Source: CAXMNX01 sp051009475
GTDB lineage: Bacteria > Pseudomonadota > Alphaproteobacteria > Rhodobacterales > Rhodobacteraceae
Assembly (NCBI GenBank): GCA_051009475.1
Contig: JBPCWO010000103.1
Coordinates: 1-14,665, forward strand
Direction of reading: 5' to 3'
DNA length: 14,665 nucleotides
The translations under genes and the position numbers were made by a program. Positions 14,215 through 14,665 of this stretch are shown in pieces. Position 1 is the first letter of the stretch; every line of letters starts with the position of its first letter. The notes under the pieces were generated by a model. The model was not told the DNA's origin, did not search any database, and was given only the letters and a program-made list of their open reading frames with translations.

Positions 14215-14665
14215 ATGGCAGAGGCCGCTGAGGCACAAGGCGATTACGACGCCGATTCCATTAAAGTTCTCAAAGGGTTAGAAGCAGTCAGAAAGCGTCC
14301 CGGAATGTATATCGGGGACACCGACGATGGCTCTGGCCTGCACCACATGGTGTACGAAGTCGTTGATAACGGCATCGACGAAGCGCTGGCCGGTCACGCT
14401 GACCTTGTAACCGTGACAATTCACGCCGACAGCTCGGTTTCCGTCACCGACAATGGGCGCGGAATCCCGGTCGATATGCACCCCGAAGAAGGCATTTCTG
14501 CTGCAGAAGTGATCATGACCCAGCTGCACGCTGGCGGGAAATTCGACCAAAATTCTTACAAGGTTTCCGGCGGCCTTCACGGCGTCGGTGTTTCTGTTGT
14601 GAACGCGCTTTCAGAATGGCTCGAACTTCGGATTTGGCGGAATGGCAAAGAACATCTTGCCCGGT
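14215..14665 (+). CDS. gyrB: DNA gyrase subunit B, N-terminal part
   Basis: The first 150 codons are inside the window; the gene runs off the right edge. GyrB is the ATPase and part of the cleavage core of DNA gyrase (A2B2), which introduces negative supercoils. The visible part is the GHKL ATP-binding domain: SIKVLKGLEAVRKRPGMYIG, then GLHHMVYEVVDNGIDEALAG with the catalytic-type glutamate and Mg-binding asparagine, VTDNGRGIPVD, and the ATP-lid segment KFDQNSYKVSGGLHGVGVSV. The sequence is GyrB-like rather than ParE-like by gene position, and by the start MAEAAEAQGDY before the conserved domain, but the two families are close. The start is fixed by AAGGA 8 nt upstream, and the gene has its own promoter. 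Confidence 0.96.
   Translation, partial: MAEAAEAQGDYDADSIKVLKGLEAVRKRPGMYIGDTDDGSGLHHMVYEVVDNGIDEALAGHADLVTVTIHADSSVSVTDNGRGIPVDMHPEEGISAAEVIMTQLHAGGKFDQNSYKVSGGLHGVGVSVVNALSEWLELRIWRNGKEHLAR

Overview
The window looks like a chromosomal replication-gene neighbourhood from an alphaproteobacterium, most likely a Rhodobacterales (Roseobacter-group) species. The reasons are the gene order ubiB-ubiE / mutM-enoyl-CoA hydratase-rpsT / rhodanese-dnaA-dnaN-recF / gyrB, the alphaproteobacterial style of DnaA, DnaN and MutM, moderate-to-high GC, and frequent GANTC sites of the kind methylated by CcrM. No phage, insertion sequence, CRISPR array, tRNA or rRNA was seen. The species assignment is inference from family resemblance, not a database search.

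Layout. (1) 1-2818, plus strand: the end of a flagellar cluster, with a FliK-type hook-length protein followed 13 nt later by the hook-cap/scaffold protein FlgD. (2) 2823-5108, minus strand: ubiE then ubiB, two ubiquinone-biosynthesis genes that touch (the ubiE stop abuts the ubiB start). ubiB converges on flgD with only 4 nt between. (3) 5240-7992, plus strand: an unrecognised four-helix membrane protein overlapping mutM (8-oxoguanine repair), then an enoyl-CoA hydratase and rpsT (ribosomal protein S20), which ends in a clear intrinsic terminator. (4) 8197-12571, plus strand: a single-domain rhodanese placed 31 nt before dnaA, then dnaN after a 276-nt gap with a strong hairpin and a candidate promoter, then recF. 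(5) 12568-14098: a LysE-family exporter overlapping recF by ATGA, then a membrane fatty-acid desaturase. (6) 14215 to the window end: the first 150 codons of gyrB, with a well-formed promoter of its own.

The genes serve four main jobs: replication initiation, clamp, repair and topology (dnaA, dnaN, recF, gyrB, mutM); quinone synthesis (ubiE, ubiB); flagellar hook assembly (fliK, flgD); and translation (rpsT). The exporter and desaturase are passengers between recF and gyrB. I do not see a new multi-gene system. The items most worth a second look are regulatory: the dnaA-dnaN hairpin, GANTC sites that flank and overlap a candidate dnaN promoter, a G-tract/C-tract inverted repeat around the gyrB -35 element, a hairpin covering the recF ribosome binding site, the triple stop before dnaA, and the uncharacterised membrane protein coupled to mutM.
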